A stretch of DNA of 38,536 nt. It comes from an uncultured Acidimicrobiales bacterium. GTDB taxonomy: Bacteria > Actinomycetota > Acidimicrobiia > Acidimicrobiales > SZUA-35. This document shows positions 1 through 7,312 of this stretch, piece after piece. The stretch's first letter is position 1. The number at the start of each line of letters is the position of its first letter. Location of the stretch: NCBI GenBank assembly GCA_937925335.1, contig CALEWY010000027.1, forward strand, positions 1-38,536. The letters run 5' to 3'. The notes beneath the pieces were generated by a model. The model was not told where the DNA came from and ran no database searches. It saw nothing but the letters and a program-made list of their open reading frames with translations. The translations under genes were made by a program, and so were the position numbers.

Positions 1-73
1 GGAGGACAACACCAACGGCAAGCGACACCGAGATTGACGCAAAAAGAGCAGCCACCACGATCGAGCCGGTCAT
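1..73 (-). CDS. tadC: TadC-like pilus assembly protein, N-terminus only (runs off the left edge)
   Basis: Only about 24 codons are visible, starting at an ATG (complement 73..71) that overlaps the stop of the preceding tadB-like gene as ATGA. The visible residues begin MTGSIVVAALFAS and form one hydrophobic segment, which fits the N-terminal membrane helix of a type II secretion F-domain protein. The identity rests on position: in Tad loci tadC normally follows tadB immediately, and the 4-base overlap implies translational coupling. The rest of the gene lies outside the window, so the product cannot be checked directly. Confidence 0.6.
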   Translation of the reverse strand, partial: MTGSIVVAALFASISVSLAVGVVL

Positions 74-954
74 GTGGCGTCTCCCGGCTGGCCGATCAGG
101 ATTCGATCCTCACCAGGAATCCGGCTGAGGCGAGAGATCACCACAAGTCCGACGAGCGAGCTGACACCGCCGATAGCAACGACGAACCATCCGGCGGGTG
201 AGGAGTAGAAGTCTCGATAGCCAGGAGCTGTTGCACAGAGGAACGCCAGCACGACGAACGGCAGCACCGTTGCTCCAACCGATTCGATGCGAGTCTCGAG
301 CTGTGCTGTTTCGATCTCTTCGATCAGCTGCAGATCGTTGGTGGCCGACCGAGCGAGATCATCGAGGATGTCGACGACGATCGACGACCCCTGCTCGAGA
401 GCAATGAGGAGCACCTCGATGATCCGATCCGAGAGCGGATCGGCCAGCTCGTCACGAACGGCTTCGAGCGCACTTCGCTGATCGAGCGCCGCCGCCAAGT
501 CTCGATAACGAACGAAGTGTGATCTCAGCGGAACCGGGCCGGTTCGACCAAGCTCGACAAGGCCGGCGTGGAGCGACATCGCCGCCCGGAGATGGGTGAC
601 AAGATCACGAATCGCATCCGGCCAGGCGGCAACTCGTTCGGTGTGCATCTGACGACGCCGCCGAGCGAAGAGGGTGCGGGGCCCGGCCAAGGTGGCAAGC
701 CCAGCCACCATCCCGAGTGGCGCAACTTGGGTGACCGCCTGCACAGCAAGGCCAACCAGCACCGCTCCGAGCGCCGACACGAGAACGAATTGCGCTGGCG
801 CAACGGCGACACCGGCTTGGGTGAGCCAGTCCGCAAGTGGTGACGCCGGACGGCTCGCGCTCGAGCGGCGCATCAATCTCGGCCGAACGCCGACGATCAA
901 ACCAACACCGAAGTAGATGAAGGCGGCGGCACTGAACCCTGCAAGAAGAGTCAT
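70..954 (-). CDS. tadB: TadB-like inner-membrane platform protein (T2SS F domain)
   Basis: A 294-residue membrane protein with hydrophobic segments near residues 1-23, 55-73, 77-92, 227-243 and 255-274. Between them, at about 108-215, lies a soluble region typical of the T2SSF domain (amphipathic helices, an LEQGSS-like turn near 186-191). TadB and TadC form the membrane platform of the Flp/Tad pilus machine and couple the cytoplasmic ATPase to pilin assembly. The gene overlaps tadA by 4 bases upstream and tadC by 4 bases downstream, so it sits in a tightly coupled operon. Length is close to the usual 290-320 residues. The family call is firm; the choice of TadB over TadC comes from gene order. 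Confidence 0.85.
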   Translation of the reverse strand: MTLLAGFSAAAFIYFGVGLIVGVRPRLMRRSSASRPASPLADWLTQAGVAVAPAQFVLVSALGAVLVGLAVQAVTQVAPLGMVAGLATLAGPRTLFARRRRQMHTERVAAWPDAIRDLVTHLRAAMSLHAGLVELGRTGPVPLRSHFVRYRDLAAALDQRSALEAVRDELADPLSDRIIEVLLIALEQGSSIVVDILDDLARSATNDLQLIEEIETAQLETRIESVGATVLPFVVLAFLCATAPGYRDFYSSPAGWFVVAIGGVSSLVGLVVISRLSRIPGEDRILIGQPGDAT

Positions 955-2243
955 ACGAGCGACACCCGTCCTTCGAGGATCTCACCGCTCGTCATTCCGA
1001 GCGGGCGAAGTGCGCGGTCGAGTCGGGTCTCCAGCTCGATCGGGAGCGGTGTGCCCGTCCAACGAAGCGGCGAGCCAAAGTCGTCACGCACGAAGATCGG
1101 TTCGACCGTGATGTCATCATCAGCGCCCTGCATCGCCGGGATGGCGAGCACTTCCATGACCTGGCGTCGACCACCTCGGCCATCGCTCGTCGAAGCAGAC
1201 GGTTCCTTCGCCGTATGCACGACAAGGTCGACGATCGAACTGAACACCGCTCGCACCTGTGAAGCGGCGACGTTTGGCCCGGCCATCACGGCGGTGGACA
1301 CGAGCGCTTGCAGACCTTGCCGTCCGCTGTTTGCGTGAATCGTTGAGAGCATCCCGCAGCCGGCGTTGCCCGCTCGCGTGAGCTCGTAGGCCTCTTCGCC
1401 TCGCACCTCACCAACCACGATCAGCTCGGGCCGCATGCCGAGCGACATCCGAACGAGGTCGCGCAACGACACCTCGCCACCGCCGTCGAGCGACGCTTGG
1501 CGGGTTCGCCATCGGGCGGCGTGCAGATGATCAACCGACAGCTCAGGCGTGTCTTCGCACGCGATCACTCGCAGGCTCGGAGGAGCCGAGCGCAGGATCG
1601 CGTTGACGAGCGTTGTCTTGCCCGAGCCAGGCTGACCAGTGACGATCAACCCGGTTGGCGTGCGCAGGCTCAGCGCCAGAAGCGACGCTGCGGCGGGTGT
1701 GATCGCATCCCACCCGATCAGTTCGTCGAACGTCTCGCGCTTGGCGAGATAGCGACGAAGGGTGACGTCGATTCGTTCGGCGACCGGCGGGATGACAACA
1801 CCGAGGCGAGCCTGCCCCTCAAGCACCTGGGTCTGCACGACCGGCCGGCTCTCATCGACCGCGGCGCCGACCGTGGCCAGCAGCTTGGTGACGACGTGGG
1901 TGACTTCGTGCTCACTCACGGGTTCGCCGTGTGCGATCAACTTGCCACCGTCGTCGATGTAGGAAACCTGGTCACCGTGGATGATCAGCTCTTCGAACTC
2001 GATCGAACCGTCGAGGAACGGCGTGAGCGGCCCGTAGTGCAGAACTGATCGTGCGAGTCGGTCGATCATGGACGACGGGTCGTGAAGGGGACGGCCGGCG
2101 CCGCCGCTCGTGGCGTCGACTTGATAGCGGTCGACGAGCGTGCGGATCATCGCCACAACGGCGCTCGAATCAGACGTGTCGATCCCGCGTTGCCTCAACT
2201 CGTCGAGGGCGGCAAATCGAAGGGACTCGTAGGCGTCGGTCAT
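951..2243 (-). CDS. tadA: TadA/CpaF-family secretion ATPase
   Basis: A 430-residue hexameric ATPase of the VirB11/CpaF type that powers Flp/Tad pilus assembly at the cytoplasmic face of the membrane. The N-terminal domain (about 1-185) precedes a core with Walker A GQPGSGKTT at 203-211, the catalytic-Glu motif EDTPEL from 230, the GEVRGEEA Asp/Glu box near 278 and the His-box STIHANS near 300. All key ATPase residues appear intact. The ATG start overlaps the stop of the cpaE-like gene as ATGA and its own end overlaps tadB the same way. Paralogous CpaF proteins can serve type IV secretion, but the cpaB and tadB neighbours make pilus assembly the best reading. Confidence 0.92.
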   Translation of the reverse strand: MTDAYESLRFAALDELRQRGIDTSDSSAVVAMIRTLVDRYQVDATSGGAGRPLHDPSSMIDRLARSVLHYGPLTPFLDGSIEFEELIIHGDQVSYIDDGGKLIAHGEPVSEHEVTHVVTKLLATVGAAVDESRPVVQTQVLEGQARLGVVIPPVAERIDVTLRRYLAKRETFDELIGWDAITPAAASLLALSLRTPTGLIVTGQPGSGKTTLVNAILRSAPPSLRVIACEDTPELSVDHLHAARWRTRQASLDGGGEVSLRDLVRMSLGMRPELIVVGEVRGEEAYELTRAGNAGCGMLSTIHANSGRQGLQALVSTAVMAGPNVAASQVRAVFSSIVDLVVHTAKEPSASTSDGRGGRRQVMEVLAIPAMQGADDDITVEPIFVRDDFGSPLRWTGTPLPIELETRLDRALRPLGMTSGEILEGRVSLV

Positions 2244-3541
2244 GCCAGTGACTCCACGACCGTGGCTTCCGAGGTCGGCCCTGCTGCATCATCGATCGCC
2301 GAACTCCCGATGGCCGAACGCTCGGTCGCCGAGCTCTCGATCGCAGAGCAGAGTGGAGCGAGCGCTCGGTTGAACGCCCCACCCGTGGCGACGTTGCCTT
2401 CCCACGCAGCTCGTTCGATCTTGCGGTCGGTGGGAACGGTCACGATCTCGCCGATGCGATCACCGGCGATGTCTCGAAGTTGTTGCGTGATCTGGCCGCG
2501 GATCGACGCCGAACGCGGTGCACGATTGAGGACGACGTCGACGGGAGTGTCGCCGATCAGTGTGAGGGCATCGACCAACCAGTCGATGAACCGAAGCACA
2601 CCGGTTGCGGTCGCATCGCACACGCCGATCACTCGCTCCGATCGCCGGGCGACGGAGCGGCTCAACTCATAGCGGTCGACGTAGCGCGAGAGATCTTCGA
2701 GTTGCGGACCGAGCCGGGCGATCACGACCGGCCAGCGGGCGGATGCCTCGTCGAGCAACTCCCCAAGCTCGTCCGGCCGCACGAGCGACCAGTCATCACG
2801 GCTGGCAAGCCCGGCGATGACATCGAACGGGATCGGCGGCCCATCAACCGCTCGACGAGCCACACAATCGGCAAGGGTTGCCCGCTCGAAGATGTGATCA
2901 TCAGCCGGGGCGGTCAGCGCGGAACGTTCGCCGCGCAGTGTCTCGATCGCGGTGATCAGATGTGGGTGAATGCCGAGACCGAGTCGGCGAGCGAGTGTTG
3001 GGTGGGTCTCATCGATATCGATGAGAAGCGGCCTTCCAGCAGACCACAGTCGAGCGAGGGCCACGGCAACTTCGGTCGCACCGGCACCCGCTGGCCCGCC
3101 GACTGAGACGAGTCGCCGACGATCCGTCGGCAATCGAGATGACTCAACCGACGCAAGCGCAGCGAATCGGTCGTCGAAGCCGGCGAGCGGACGGATCGAT
3201 CGAATGAACTCAACGAGGTCAAGACTCGATACGTCTGACCCTTTGATGTAGTCGACTCCAAGACGTTGGAGATAGTTGTGCCCGTGGCCATCGGCCTCGT
3301 CCGGATCGAAGAGGCCAACGACGACAGATCCAGCCTCACGAGCCTTGGTGAGGAACGGCACGGAGAGCCAGCTCGTGTCGTCGTCGAGGAGGATCACGTG
3401 TGGCGAACGGTCAGCGCAATCGATGCCATCACGAACTGGAACGACGACGAGATCAGCGACGTGATCGCGAACGTGGCGTTGCAGCTCGCCTCGCCATGTG
3501 CGAGAGCTGAGGCTGACGGCGATGACGATCGGATCAGCCAC
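2240..3541 (-). CDS. CpaE/TadZ-like MinD-family protein with degenerate Walker A
   Basis: The frame is open further upstream, but the extra 105 residues are the antisense-like shadow of cpaB. The GTG at 3541 overlaps the cpaB stop by 8 bases and gives a 433-residue protein. Residues 1-120 look like a receiver-like domain (LLDDD near 51-55), and 140-430 resemble the MinD/ParA fold. TadZ/CpaE proteins place the Tad machine at a cell site. The P-loop at about 148-156 reads GGPAGAGAT: the glycines remain but both lysines of the deviant Walker A motif are missing, so normal ATP hydrolysis is doubtful. The C-terminus ends in a Ser/Ala/Glu-rich tail with repeated SAI units. The ATGA overlap with tadA supports operon membership. 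Confidence 0.75.
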   Translation of the reverse strand: MADPIVIAVSLSSRTWRGELQRHVRDHVADLVVVPVRDGIDCADRSPHVILLDDDTSWLSVPFLTKAREAGSVVVGLFDPDEADGHGHNYLQRLGVDYIKGSDVSSLDLVEFIRSIRPLAGFDDRFAALASVESSRLPTDRRRLVSVGGPAGAGATEVAVALARLWSAGRPLLIDIDETHPTLARRLGLGIHPHLITAIETLRGERSALTAPADDHIFERATLADCVARRAVDGPPIPFDVIAGLASRDDWSLVRPDELGELLDEASARWPVVIARLGPQLEDLSRYVDRYELSRSVARRSERVIGVCDATATGVLRFIDWLVDALTLIGDTPVDVVLNRAPRSASIRGQITQQLRDIAGDRIGEIVTVPTDRKIERAAWEGNVATGGAFNRALAPLCSAIESSATERSAIGSSAIDDAAGPTSEATVVESLA

Positions 3542-4166
3542 GAGACAGCTCCGGTGCGCCGGTGGAGCGGACGATCTCGATGTCTCCGGCCTGGCGTGCG
3601 CCAGCGAGCGCCAACGCATCCGCCTCGCCAACTTCAACGGTGACGAAGCTCTCCTGGCGAACAGCGAAGGCTCCCCCGCTTGCCACGGCCGTCGGCAACC
3701 GAGCCACCCGCACGTCCGCAACGACATACCCGAGTGCACCGTCCTCGAACGAGCCGATGATGTCGACTCGATCACCAACCTGCAGACCGAGACCAACGAG
3801 CGTGACGTCGTCGATGTTGACCGTGAACGTACGCGCCCCGGTGCCGGTGCTGGCATCCACCACGTCGGATCGCAAGAGCGGTTCGCCAGCGGCGAGGGAT
3901 CGACTCAGCTGCCCGGATGGGACGGCCTCGGGGTCGGCGATGCCGGCAAGCATCGGCGAATCGGCACGGACCGAGACGACATCGAAGCTGGCTGCGAGGC
4001 TCGATTGATCGAGCGGGCTGCCAGCCGGAACCTCGGCTCGGGCGATCGCAACCTCTCGCATTTCGTCGCGCTCGCGAAGAACGGACGTGACCGACACGAA
4101 CGTGACGAGGCCTGCGATCACCATGACGAGGTGTGCAAGCGTGAAGCGCATGGAAAGTCGACGCAT
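3534..4166 (-). CDS. cpaB: CpaB/RcpC-like SAF-domain pilus assembly protein
   Basis: A 210-residue protein with one N-terminal membrane segment (about residues 8-28) followed by a periplasm-side SAF domain: ARAEVPAGSPLD near 42-53 and SRSLAAGEPLLRSDV near 87-101 are typical. CpaB/RcpC proteins assist pilus export in Tad systems. It lies directly upstream of the cpaE-like gene and overlaps it by 8 bases. Its ATG at 4166 overlaps the stop of a small upstream ORF (TGATG). An alternative in-frame ATG at 4151 would remove five residues. The N-terminal anchor, SAF motif and neighbours agree; sequence similarity in this family is always low. Confidence 0.8.
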   Translation of the reverse strand: MRRLSMRFTLAHLVMVIAGLVTFVSVTSVLRERDEMREVAIARAEVPAGSPLDQSSLAASFDVVSVRADSPMLAGIADPEAVPSGQLSRSLAAGEPLLRSDVVDASTGTGARTFTVNIDDVTLVGLGLQVGDRVDIIGSFEDGALGYVVADVRVARLPTAVASGGAFAVRQESFVTVEVGEADALALAGARQAGDIEIVRSTGAPELSRG

Positions 4167-4285
4167 CAGAACATCCAGTTGTTGGACGATGAGCGGCGAG
4201 TCAGCCTCGCGAGCAGGTGCGGTTGAGTACGTTCAAACCAATCCTGGAGTAGACGAGCGTAGCTGGACGCTGTTGAGGTTGCCAT
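4166..4285 (-). CDS. Possible small leader ORF of the tad operon
   Basis: A 39-codon frame from an ATG at 4285 (product MATSTASSYARLL... ending SSNNWMF) whose TGA overlaps the cpaB start as TGATG, a layout typical of translational coupling. A GGAGG sits almost on top of the ATG, too close to be a good ribosome site, and an upstream in-frame start at 4381 is also possible. The product is basic and has no membrane segment or known motif. It may be a real small protein or just an open frame in the operon leader. Confidence 0.3.
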   Translation of the reverse strand: MATSTASSYARLLQDWFERTQPHLLARLTRRSSSNNWMF

Positions 4286-4399
4286 TCCTCCATCGAAGCC
4301 AAGCGACGGCGCCGGGTCGATGGGGACGGCTCCCCTCGGCATACCGGCGACCCAATCCGCACACCCGCCTCCTGACCTCACTGGCGGTTCAAGCAGTTG

Positions 4400-4405
4400 T
4401 ACGAT
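4400..4405 (+). promoter_or_regulatory. -10 hexamer TACGAT, leaderless promoter of the UxxU selenoprotein
   Basis: TACGAT lies exactly 7 bases before the GTG at 4413, so transcription would begin at or next to the start codon. The same layout precedes many genes in this window. It favours GTG 4413 over the upstream ATG at 4320. Confidence 0.55.
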
Positions 4406-4412
4406 CGCCGGC

Positions 4413-5102
4413 GTGCCGTTTACCCCTCAGGGCTCCTCGAGCTCGGATCCGATCACCGCGAGGCGCCGATTCATGGCCGCCATCGCGCTCACAGGCGCGC
4501 TCGTGGCCGGCGCATGCGGAACCGAGAGGGACGCCGCCGACACAACCAATGCAGCCTCATCGGACTCCGCTTCCGACACCACGCCCAACTCCGAGTCGAG
4601 CTCAGATTCCGACGACGGCGATTCCGGGAGCGACACAACAACGTCCGATGACGCCTCTTCTGAAGGGGCCACATCCGAAGAGAACAACGAAGCACCAGCT
4701 TCGGCCGCGTCAGGACTCGAGGGTGAGTTCGCGCTGATCGATGGCACGACCATCGATCTTGGCGACTTCGCCAACCAAGATGTCGTCTTGTGGTTCTGGG
4801 CACCCTGGTGACCGTTTTGACGTGCGGAAGCCCCTGCGGTCGCAGAGGTGCAGCAACAATTCGGTGACCAAGTCACCATCATCGGCGTTCCAAGCCTGGG
4901 CCAAGTCGACTCGATGGAGTCGTTCATCAGCGACACGGGCACGTCATCCGTTCCCCACATTCCCGATCTCGAGGGAGTGCTTTGGGATCGCTTCGGCGTG
5001 ACCGAGCATCGCACCTACGTCCTCATCAACGACGACGGCACTCGGCGAACCACCGGATACGGGTCGCTCGCGGCCCACGTCGAAGACCTCATCGCCGGCT
5101 AA
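4413..5102 (+). CDS. Probable selenoprotein: Tat-type lipoprotein thioredoxin with UxxU active site (MPT53/DsbE-like)
   Basis: Read through two in-frame TGA codons (4809-4811 and 4818-4820), this gives a 229-residue protein. Residues 17-35 form a twin-arginine-like lipoprotein signal (RRRFM, then LVAGAC with lipid Cys35). An acidic Ser/Asp/Glu-rich linker runs to about 100, then a thioredoxin domain follows. The active site reads WFWAPW-U133-PF-U136-RAEAP, exactly where secreted MPT53/DsbE relatives have CPxC, and the frame continues with normal thioredoxin sequence (VTIIGVP, GVLWDRFGV, YVLINDDG) to TAA at 5100. TGA replacing precisely the two redox cysteines, plus a SECIS-like hairpin just downstream, argues for selenocysteine rather than a pseudogene. 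The expected role is a membrane-anchored disulfide oxidoreductase outside the cytoplasm. Arg200 appears to replace the usual cis-Pro. The GTG start is backed by a leaderless promoter. Confidence 0.85.
4831..4848 (+). promoter_or_regulatory. SECIS-like stem-loop for the UxxU gene
   Basis: CC-C-CTGC / GGTC / GCAG-A-GG folds into a stem of two plus four pairs with one C-A mismatch and a GGUC apical loop (4838-4841). The loop starts 17 bases after the second TGA and 26 after the first. From memory, E. coli fdhF has a GGUCU loop 18 bases after its UGA and a bulge in the same part of the stem. A competing 7-bp stem (4808-4814 with 4837-4843) encloses both TGA codons. Confidence 0.6.
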
Positions 5103-5106
5103 CGAA

Positions 5107-5145
5107 CCGATCGTTCTTCCTGCTCGAAGCGGCAGGACCGATCGG
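5107..5145 (+). terminator. Two-stage hairpin after the UxxU gene
   Basis: CCGATCG (5107-5113) pairs with CGATCGG (5139-5145), and TCCTGC (5118-5123) with GCAGGA (5132-5137). It starts 4 bases past the stop codon. There is no T-tract, so it may end transcription only weakly or stabilise the 3' end. Confidence 0.5.
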
Positions 5146-5200
5146 CCCACTCCGGAGAGGCTCATCACCCTGTCGCCGAGGCAGTGACGGAGGGCATCAT

Positions 5201-5437
5201 TTGGGCGTGGAGTTGATCGTTGGAGTCCTGAGCGGGTTAGTCGCGTTCGTTGGACTGGGGAGAGTCGAAGGAATCCTGCGCAAGCGTCGTGATGTCGACG
5301 CGTTGATCAGGCCGGGCCATGACCGTCGTCGAACCGACCGAAAGTTCACCGATCGCGAGGCGATGGGATACCGCGTCGGGATGGGCGAGGATCCCGAAAC
5401 GGTGCAGCTCCGACGAGGAACAACGACGACTCAGTAG
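5201..5437 (+). CDS. Small membrane-anchored hypothetical protein
   Basis: A 78-residue product from TTG 5201, chosen because GGAGGG (5189-5194) lies 6 bases upstream; GTG 5207 is the alternative. One N-terminal hydrophobic segment (VELIVGVLSGLVAFVGL, about residues 3-19) is followed by a very basic, hydrophilic tail rich in Arg and Asp (LRKRRD, HDRRRTDRKFTDREA). This suggests a single-pass protein with a cytoplasmic tail. No family recognised. It is one of the few genes here with a clear ribosome site rather than a leaderless start. Confidence 0.55.
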   Translation: MGVELIVGVLSGLVAFVGLGRVEGILRKRRDVDALIRPGHDRRRTDRKFTDREAMGYRVGMGEDPETVQLRRGTTTTQ

Positions 5438-5458
5438 AAGTCGAGCGCAAAGAAGCGC

Positions 5459-5464
5459 TAGTGT
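5459..5464 (+). promoter_or_regulatory. -10 hexamer TAGTGT, leaderless promoter
   Basis: TAGTGT is separated from the ATG at 5472 by 7 bases and no ribosome site is visible. It selects this ATG over the upstream in-frame start at 5319. Confidence 0.5.
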
Positions 5465-5471
5465 TGATGGG

Positions 5472-5717
5472 ATGACGGAAGCAAACGACGCCTTTGAAGG
5501 TGTCCGGTCGGCCTATCCGCCCATCCTCACCACCGCCCAGGTGGCTGAGTTGCTCGACCTCAACACACGAACAGTCTTGACGATGGCCAAGGACGGGCGC
5601 CTTCCGGCGAGCCGGCTGAAGGACTCGCGCAAGCTGCATTTCCTCCTCGAGGATGTGATCGCAACGCTCAAGGCAAACCCGGTCACCATCGACGAAGAAC
5701 TCGGCGTCGACGCGTAA
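5472..5717 (+). CDS. Excisionase/MerR-type helix-turn-helix DNA-binding protein
   Basis: An 81-residue protein with the pattern of the excisionase family (helix_turn_helix_17): LTTAQVAELLDLNTRTVLTMAKDGRLPASRL, then a wing-like KLHFLLEDVIATL. Such small proteins are either phage excisionases or, when chromosomal as here, stand-alone transcription factors. No integrase or attachment site is nearby, so a regulatory role is more likely. The start is fixed by a TAGTGT -10 element 7 bases upstream. It lies 50 bases before the membrane protein gene at 5768 and could be cotranscribed with it. Confidence 0.75.
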   Translation: MTEANDAFEGVRSAYPPILTTAQVAELLDLNTRTVLTMAKDGRLPASRLKDSRKLHFLLEDVIATLKANPVTIDEELGVDA

Positions 5718-5767
5718 TCAGCGTTTCATGATCGAACCATTCACTCGGCGGCAGCGTCTGACTGAAT

Positions 5768-7312
5768 GTGAGCAACGAAGCGGCGCACGAAGCAACAGCG
5801 CGTGGAACAACGACGGCCGGGATGAGAGCGCCCGAGATCACCGCACCCGAGATCACCGCACCCGACATGACCGCGCCCGAGGTCACGGAGCAGACGAGAG
5901 TCAGCCGCTTGAATTCAAGGTGGCTTGCCCTCGTCGGGCTCGGAGCGCTCGGCGTCGCAGAACTCGGCCGCCGATCGCCCTGGTTGGCCTTTCAGGAGAT
6001 CGACAGCCGAGTCGCTGACCCGTGGTCTGGTGCTGCGCTGCCAGAAACCTCATCCTTGGTGTGGCTTCTTTTCGCCGCCGTCGCCGGTGTCGCAATCTGG
6101 GCACTTGGCCATTTCACAACGACTCGCCGCGTGACGTTCACCGGTGCATGTGTCGTCGCTGCTTCAGGACTCGGGCTGAGCGTGGCTGGGCTGCGAGCGC
6201 TTCGCTCGTTGCCATCGGGCTCACCGATCAGCGCCGACCTTCCGCTCGGCCCTCCCGTGTTGATTGGCGCAGCGCTCACCGTCGGCATGATCGGCGTTCT
6301 CCTCCTACTCCAGACTGGCGACCTCAATCCTTCGCCACCTCGTCGACCACTGCTGGGAGCCGTTGCGCTGCTCGCGCTCGCCACCGGTATTGGCGCTCCA
6401 ACGCCTGGGCCTGGGGAGGCAACCGACGACGACAACTTCTCCTACTACGACGGCACGGCCTACCGAATCCGTTCCGGCCGCGCCCTCGTCGAGGCCAGAG
6501 CTCCGGGTCCGGAGCTGATCATCAACGACGGTCGGGTCTTCGTTTTCGGATCCGACAGCCTGTGGGAGCTTCGCGATCATCGAATGTTCCGCGTGCTCGG
6601 TCGCACCCCGATCGATGAGGGCTACAACTTCGTCGCCGACACGGCACAAAGCGGTGACTCGCTCTACGTCTTGTTGCTCGTGGACGACGGGGTGCAATAC
6701 CTCGAGCACTACGACCTCGTCTCCCGATCGTTGGTCGGTCGATACGAAGCCAACAACGTCGGCTCCATCGATGCCGACCCGACGGGACAGTTGATCTACT
6801 CGACCTACACGAACGACGAGATGCCCGGGATCTTCGTCGTCGACACTCCAGCAGACATCGCCGAAACGCGCGGCACTCAGCTCTTTGACGAGGCTCGCCA
6901 CCTCAACGGCGTTGCGATCGTCGATGGCGAAGCGTGGATTCTCGTCGGATCGAACCCCTACGAGCTATGGACCCCAACCGGCCCGAGAGTTCTGCTCGAA
7001 ACCCGATCGGCCTGCGACGATCGGCGGAGCTGGGGCCTCATCGCAGCGACGGCCGACATCGATGATCAAGGCCGAGTCCTCATCACTGCTGGTGAATGGT
7101 CTGGCGAACCCGACGAGATCGAATTGTTCCTCATCGAGCGAGACGGCACGACTCGTTCACGCACGCTTCCGAGCGGTGACACACAAGCCGTGCGGTTCGT
7201 CGATGGTGGAGCTGTCGTGATCGGCGACTCGCTCATCGAGATCGATGACCTCGATGCCTTCTTCGCTGACGCGCCACTCCTCGAACGTGAGTCCGGATGC
7301 TCGCTGAACTAG
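5768..7312 (+). CDS. Membrane protein with extracytoplasmic propeller-like region, function unknown
   Basis: A 514-residue protein from GTG 5768. Residues 20-40 are four copies of a five-residue repeat (APEIT/APDMT/APEVT). Five hydrophobic segments follow at about 52-66, 97-114, 122-142, 163-182 and 194-210. From about 217 to the end the chain is soluble and rich in short beta-like units (LIINDGRVFVFGSDSLWEL, GEAWILVGSNPYELW, and so on), resembling a beta-propeller sensor domain. No catalytic motif or named family was recognised. Its stop overlaps that of the convergent gene at 7309 (CTAG). The frame, composition and length leave little doubt it is coding. Confidence 0.7.
   Translation: MSNEAAHEATARGTTTAGMRAPEITAPEITAPDMTAPEVTEQTRVSRLNSRWLALVGLGALGVAELGRRSPWLAFQEIDSRVADPWSGAALPETSSLVWLLFAAVAGVAIWALGHFTTTRRVTFTGACVVAASGLGLSVAGLRALRSLPSGSPISADLPLGPPVLIGAALTVGMIGVLLLLQTGDLNPSPPRRPLLGAVALLALATGIGAPTPGPGEATDDDNFSYYDGTAYRIRSGRALVEARAPGPELIINDGRVFVFGSDSLWELRDHRMFRVLGRTPIDEGYNFVADTAQSGDSLYVLLLVDDGVQYLEHYDLVSRSLVGRYEANNVGSIDADPTGQLIYSTYTNDEMPGIFVVDTPADIAETRGTQLFDEARHLNGVAIVDGEAWILVGSNPYELWTPTGPRVLLETRSACDDRRSWGLIAATADIDDQGRVLITAGEWSGEPDEIELFLIERDGTTRSRTLPSGDTQAVRFVDGGAVVIGDSLIEIDDLDAFFADAPLLERESGCSLN
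5828..5887 (+). repeat. Four tandem 15-bp units in coding sequence
   Basis: Units at 5828, 5843, 5858 and 5873 (GCGCCCGAGATCACC and variants) encode APEIT-type pentapeptides in the cytoplasmic N-terminus of the gene at 5768. Confidence 0.9.

Noticed and set aside
3542..3856. N-terminal 105-residue extension of the cpaE-like protein
   Set aside because: It lies wholly over cpaB in another frame, is rich in Arg and Ser like shadow frames, and the GTG at 3541 gives a normal length with operon-type overlap.
4413..5102. Thioredoxin gene as a pseudogene broken by two stop codons
   Set aside because: Both stops are TGA, fall exactly on the two redox Cys codons, and the frame is otherwise intact with a SECIS-like hairpin following. 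Random decay would not target these two positions.
5472..5717. Excisionase of an integrated element
   Set aside because: No integrase, attachment-site repeats or composition shift surround it, so it is treated as a chromosomal regulator.
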